This document shows, piece by piece, positions 61,243 through 64,000 of a stretch of 64,000 nt of DNA. Within the stretch, counting starts at the first letter, position 1. Every line of letters begins with the position of its first letter. The stretch lies in contig CAZYMB010000005.1 of the NCBI GenBank assembly GCA_964648795.1, forward strand, positions 1 to 64,000, written 5' to 3'. Under the pieces are notes generated by a model, which was not told the DNA's origin, made no database searches, and saw nothing but the letters and a program-made list of their open reading frames with translations. Source of the stretch: JAHDDW01 sp964648795. Its GTDB lineage: Bacteria > Actinomycetota > Acidimicrobiia > Acidimicrobiales > SZUA-35. Both the position numbers and the translations under genes were made by a program.

Positions 61243-62034
61243 TTAGTCTGATCTGGTCGAACCAGCCAAAGTAATTTCCCGATCGAGCCAACCAAGCAAG
61301 ACTGCTATTGCACGTGGGTCTTGTTTAAGCTGGTGTCCTCCCCCATCAATAAAACGCAAGTCTGCCTCGCCATGCTCATCGGCGATTATTCTTGCATCGA
61401 AATGTGGCACGACACCATCTTCTGAACCATGAATAATCATCAGTGGCTTAGGGGAGAATTCTCCGGCTGCTACCACTGCTCTTACTTGAGCTAGTTCTGC
61501 CTGCCATTCATCGACACTAGACGGGAACTTTGTATCGCTGATTGCACCAATCTGTCGGGCAAACTCTAGTAGATCCTTTGGGTTGGCATACCAGTCATCA
61601 AAATCGGCTGGAGAACCTAAGGTAGCAACGCCATCAACATGGGCACTCTCGGTGGCCGAGACTAACCCAACAGCTCCCCCGGTGCCGAACCCTACAACCC
61701 AAACATGACTTATAGAATGCTCGTCAGCCAAGTATTGAATGGCCGCTGTTGCATCTTCAACCCAACCTTGTAGTGAGAAGTTACCATCTGAACCACCACA
61801 GCCTCGGAGTCCTAAGACCATTGCTTTACAGTCCATTTGAGTAACAATTCGAAGCGCTAGAGCGTCAAGCCCTGACGTTACAATTTCGGCTTCTAGTTCT
61901 CTTGATGGAAAACCGTGGAGTATTAAAGCAGCATGCTTGACCGAAACCGCTGTTTCTACTTCGTAAAGTTGTGCCGTAAGCTCAAGATCACCCAAGCTGA
62001 CTTTGACTGTACTTATTTGTGGCTCGCTATCCAT
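61243..62034 (-). CDS. Alpha/beta-hydrolase-fold protein lacking the nucleophile serine
   Basis: The 263-residue protein has the fold: AALILHGFPSRELEAEIV (HG oxyanion region), LGLRGCGGSDGNFSLQGWVEDATAAIQYL, the nucleophile elbow VVGFGTGGAVGLVSA where GxSxG is GFGTG, IIHGSEDGVVPHFDARII with the acid region, and RFIDGGGHQL with His. Ser is replaced by Gly at the elbow, so normal esterase chemistry is unlikely. It may be a non-hydrolytic member or use another residue. Convergent with aceE (stops adjacent). Confidence 0.85.
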   Translation of the reverse strand: MDSEPQISTVKVSLGDLELTAQLYEVETAVSVKHAALILHGFPSRELEAEIVTSGLDALALRIVTQMDCKAMVLGLRGCGGSDGNFSLQGWVEDATAAIQYLADEHSISHVWVVGFGTGGAVGLVSATESAHVDGVATLGSPADFDDWYANPKDLLEFARQIGAISDTKFPSSVDEWQAELAQVRAVVAAGEFSPKPLMIIHGSEDGVVPHFDARIIADEHGEADLRFIDGGGHQLKQDPRAIAVLLGWLDREITLAGSTRSD

Positions 62035-62093
62035 AGGCGCTCCAGCTTAACCTCGACAAGCCTTGGGTGAAGGATCAAGCTAGAATCGATCTT

Positions 62094-62555
62094 ATGCCTT
62101 TCTGGCTTTTACTTCTGTGCATGCTAATAGCGGCAATACTTTCACTAATCTCGGTCGGATATGCGGTCCGCAGAGTCTTAACCACGCCACCACAGATCAT
62201 CTTCGATGCTGAAGAGTCCATAGAGTACGCTGCCCAAGCTCTACCCGATGAAGTGACAAGCCAAATCTCTTATGGTGATTTGCAACGGGTTCTACGTCTC
62301 CACCTTGAGTGGTTACAAGCGTTCCATTGGTCTCCTGTTGGAGCCTCAAAGAGCCCGATTGTATTCGATGAGCTGGAGCCAAAGCAATACATAACAGAGC
62401 GTGCAGAAGTCATTGGCCTAGAAATCGATACACAATATATCGAATCAATACTTGCTTCACACTACGACTACTTAACGGCAGTCGGAGCCATTCATGCTCC
62501 TAGGCGCCCTGACGCTGCGACCGATCTTAACTCGACAGAAGAATTAACAGCTTAG
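62094..62555 (+). CDS. Membrane-anchored hypothetical protein
   Basis: The 153-residue product from ATG 62094 (an in-frame GTG at 62067 is possible) begins with one membrane helix (FWLLLLCMLIAAILSLISVGYAV). A ~110-residue soluble domain follows, with ISYGDLQRVLRLHLEWLQAFHW and HYDYLTAVGAIHAP. No family was recognised. It overlaps the convergent thrB by 4 bp. Confidence 0.65.
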   Translation: MPFWLLLLCMLIAAILSLISVGYAVRRVLTTPPQIIFDAEESIEYAAQALPDEVTSQISYGDLQRVLRLHLEWLQAFHWSPVGASKSPIVFDELEPKQYITERAEVIGLEIDTQYIESILASHYDYLTAVGAIHAPRRPDAATDLNSTEELTA

Positions 62556-63376
62556 TCTTTGTCGACTAGCGCTAGACCGTCTGTATCCGGGCTGAGAATA
62601 AAGAACTTGCCGCCATCGAACTCAGTGGCTGACATTTGTGAGTAGAACTCTTTAGTTCCCAGTAAGCCAATGCTTGGCCCCGCCCCAGAAAGCCAGGCCA
62701 TATGTAATCCATCTATGTCGTGAGCGGCAGAAAAAACTGTCTGAGATTCGGGGCAGCAATCCAGTCTTGGGTCTTGATGAATCTTTTCACGACATGAACG
62801 TAGACCTTCAAGGTCTCCCTCATAGAAACATGACACAAGCCGAGCAGTACTTTCTATATTCACGACCGCATCCTCGAGTGACACTTCGTCTGGTAACTTC
62901 TTTCTGGAGCTGTCTGTCGAACTTGATTTTGACGCAATCCAAATTAGAAACTCTTGCGGCAACTCAACATTGACTTGACGACAACTCTGCCTCGTTGCAA
63001 TGTTCAGACCACCATAAACAGAGCCAGCGGCATTGTCTCCATGACCTTCCAAATCGGCCACAATCTGAAACACCTTCGACTTAGCAGACTCTAGGTTGTC
63101 GCCTTTTTCAATCAAAGCCATTCCAGCGCCTACGGAACGAGCAGCTGCCGAAAATCCCAGACCGCGACCGGGCTCTAAGTTATGAGAAAACCAGACCTGA
63201 CCCTTACCGTCAGCAGCTTCATAGGCCTGTCTGATAATTGATTCTGGACCTTCGGGTTCGCCGTCGCCAAAATTTCGGGCCGTTACATATCTGGCTAAAC
63301 CAAGCCCGAAACAGTCAAATCCAGGTCCAAGGTTAGCAGTTGAGCCTGGGGCTCTGAGTTGGATGTGTTGCGACAT
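62552..63376 (-). CDS. thrB: Homoserine kinase (GHMP family)
   Basis: The 274-residue kinase phosphorylates homoserine on the way to threonine. It has APGSTANLGPGFDCFGLGLARY at the N-terminus, the ATP loop PGRGLGFSAAARSVGAGMAL, EGHGDNAAGSVYGGLNIA, and C-terminal MAWLSGAGPSIGLL. The family glycine-rich loop is usually PxxxGLGSSAA; here it is GLGFSAA, one Ser changed to Phe. Length is slightly short. No thrC or hom is adjacent. Confidence 0.9.
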   Translation of the reverse strand: MSQHIQLRAPGSTANLGPGFDCFGLGLARYVTARNFGDGEPEGPESIIRQAYEAADGKGQVWFSHNLEPGRGLGFSAAARSVGAGMALIEKGDNLESAKSKVFQIVADLEGHGDNAAGSVYGGLNIATRQSCRQVNVELPQEFLIWIASKSSSTDSSRKKLPDEVSLEDAVVNIESTARLVSCFYEGDLEGLRSCREKIHQDPRLDCCPESQTVFSAAHDIDGLHMAWLSGAGPSIGLLGTKEFYSQMSATEFDGGKFFILSPDTDGLALVDKD

Positions 63377-63436
63377 TTCGGCACCACTATATCACTATTG
63401 AACTTTCCAATTAATACCTAACCTAGACTCGTCACT

Positions 63437-64000
63437 GTGTTTGCTGATCGCTACGGATGGAACTCTAAGGCAAAGAGTGCCATAGAGTCACAACTTGAAG
63501 ATTTCGGGAACCATAGCGTTGGGCGCGTCCGCCGATCAGAAAGAGATTGGGATCTCGTAGAGATCGAGAGTGGTCCAGTCAATTGTGAACGAAGACTTGG
63601 GTCGTTTGGAAGCTATGTTGAGCCAGCTGTTGGCGATTGGGTTCTTGTTTCCGAGGACCATTCACAAGAACCCCCACAACATGTAGTCGTCTCTATTGCA
63701 CAACGACAGAACAACATTCTTCGTAGAAGGTCCCAACCTGGAGCTATTCGCAGCCAAGCAATAGCCGCCAATATCGACACACTTGCCTTAGTCGTCGGCC
63801 TCGATCAGGGCTTAAACCAGACAAGGCTGACTAGGTCAGTGATACTGGCTTTAAATGCCGACGCTAAACCAGCTCTGATATTGACTAAAAGCGACACGGT
63901 CTCAGAAAAAAAGCTCAATAAGGTTTTACGCCTAGCGGACGAGGTTGACCACCTTGATTCTGTTTTTGTGGTCAACTCTTTTAACCAAGACCAGGTTGAA
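63437..64000 (+). CDS. rsgA: Ribosome small-subunit GTPase RsgA (3' end cut off)
   Basis: A GTG at 63437 opens a frame that runs to the window end (188 residues). It starts FADRYGWNSKAKSAIESQLEDFG, continues GRVRRSERDWDLVEIESG, the OB-fold PAVGDWVLVSED, then IAQRQNNILRRRSQPGAIRSQAIAANIDTLALVVGLDQGLNQTRLTRSVILALNADAKPALILTKSDT, which is RsgA's N-terminal and circularly permuted GTPase start (G4 motif TKSD). It helps 30S maturation. The zinc-finger end is beyond the window. Confidence 0.92.
   Translation, partial: MFADRYGWNSKAKSAIESQLEDFGNHSVGRVRRSERDWDLVEIESGPVNCERRLGSFGSYVEPAVGDWVLVSEDHSQEPPQHVVVSIAQRQNNILRRRSQPGAIRSQAIAANIDTLALVVGLDQGLNQTRLTRSVILALNADAKPALILTKSDTVSEKKLNKVLRLADEVDHLDSVFVVNSFNQDQVE

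Overview
This window is 64 kb of an actinobacterial chromosome from a draft or metagenome-type assembly, since a run of exactly 100 Ns marks a scaffold join. Support for Actinobacteria comes from a homodimeric pyruvate dehydrogenase E1 (AceE), a SoxR/Zur/RNase PH/RdgB complement typical of free-living bacteria, an FtsE-FtsX pair, proline-rich membrane proteins, and a surface protein ending in an LAxTG-type sorting signal of the kind used by class E sortases. Base composition is balanced rather than GC-rich, which fits marine or aquatic lineages such as Acidimicrobiia. The class is inferred, not proven. Most genes are densely packed, with short overlaps and frequent strand switches.

Layout: 1-6.4 kb holds an ABC exporter (cut by the window edge), a helix-turn-helix/coiled-coil protein and three cell-envelope proteins. 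6.5-10.5 kb holds a COG4091-type oxidoreductase, a lipoprotein, rpe, clpP and tRNA-Leu(UAG). 11-13.2 kb carries small membrane proteins. 13.2-16.5 kb is a complete zinc-uptake locus (znuB-znuA divergent from znuC-zur) with a textbook Zur palindrome between the two arms. 16.5-19.5 kb holds the most unusual pair in the window: an archaeal-type S-adenosylmethionine synthetase followed 5 bp later by a fusion of an alanyl-tRNA-synthetase-like catalytic core with an S51 (PepE/cyanophycinase-like) peptidase. 19.5-22.2 kb holds rdgB and rph plus a second, truncated rdgB tail, so a zinc-ribbon gene is bracketed by two rdgB 3' ends. 22.3-30.1 kb holds a candidate small RNA, a secreted nuclease with six lamin-tail-like domains, a phosphodiester glycosidase, smpB, a thioredoxin-like/MsrA-like fusion, and a SoxR gene divergent from a DMT exporter around a perfect SoxR box.

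30.2-33.6 kb is the accessory part: ssrA (tmRNA) with a duplicated 3' end, a 41-bp imperfect direct repeat, an Fe(II)/2-oxoglutarate-oxygenase-like gene, a truncated acetyltransferase and a HAD/membrane protein. 33.8-37.6 kb has a second copy of the lipoprotein family, rarA, and a 5-aminolevulinate synthase close to the alphaproteobacterial type. 37.7-45.3 kb is one giant DUF11-repeat surface protein interrupted by the gap. 45.5-51.8 kb has an RNA uracil methyltransferase, an SDR, a GNAT and ftsEX. 51.8-61.2 kb gathers the pyruvate/lipoate machinery: a natural LipB-LipA fusion, E2, E3 and, on the opposite strand, AceE. The window ends with thrB and the first part of rsgA.

Functional links: Zur should repress both arms of the zinc locus. 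SoxR should control the adjacent exporter. SmpB and tmRNA lie 2.6 kb apart and act together in ribosome rescue. LipBA makes the lipoyl group carried by the adjacent E2, which E3 reoxidises and AceE loads.
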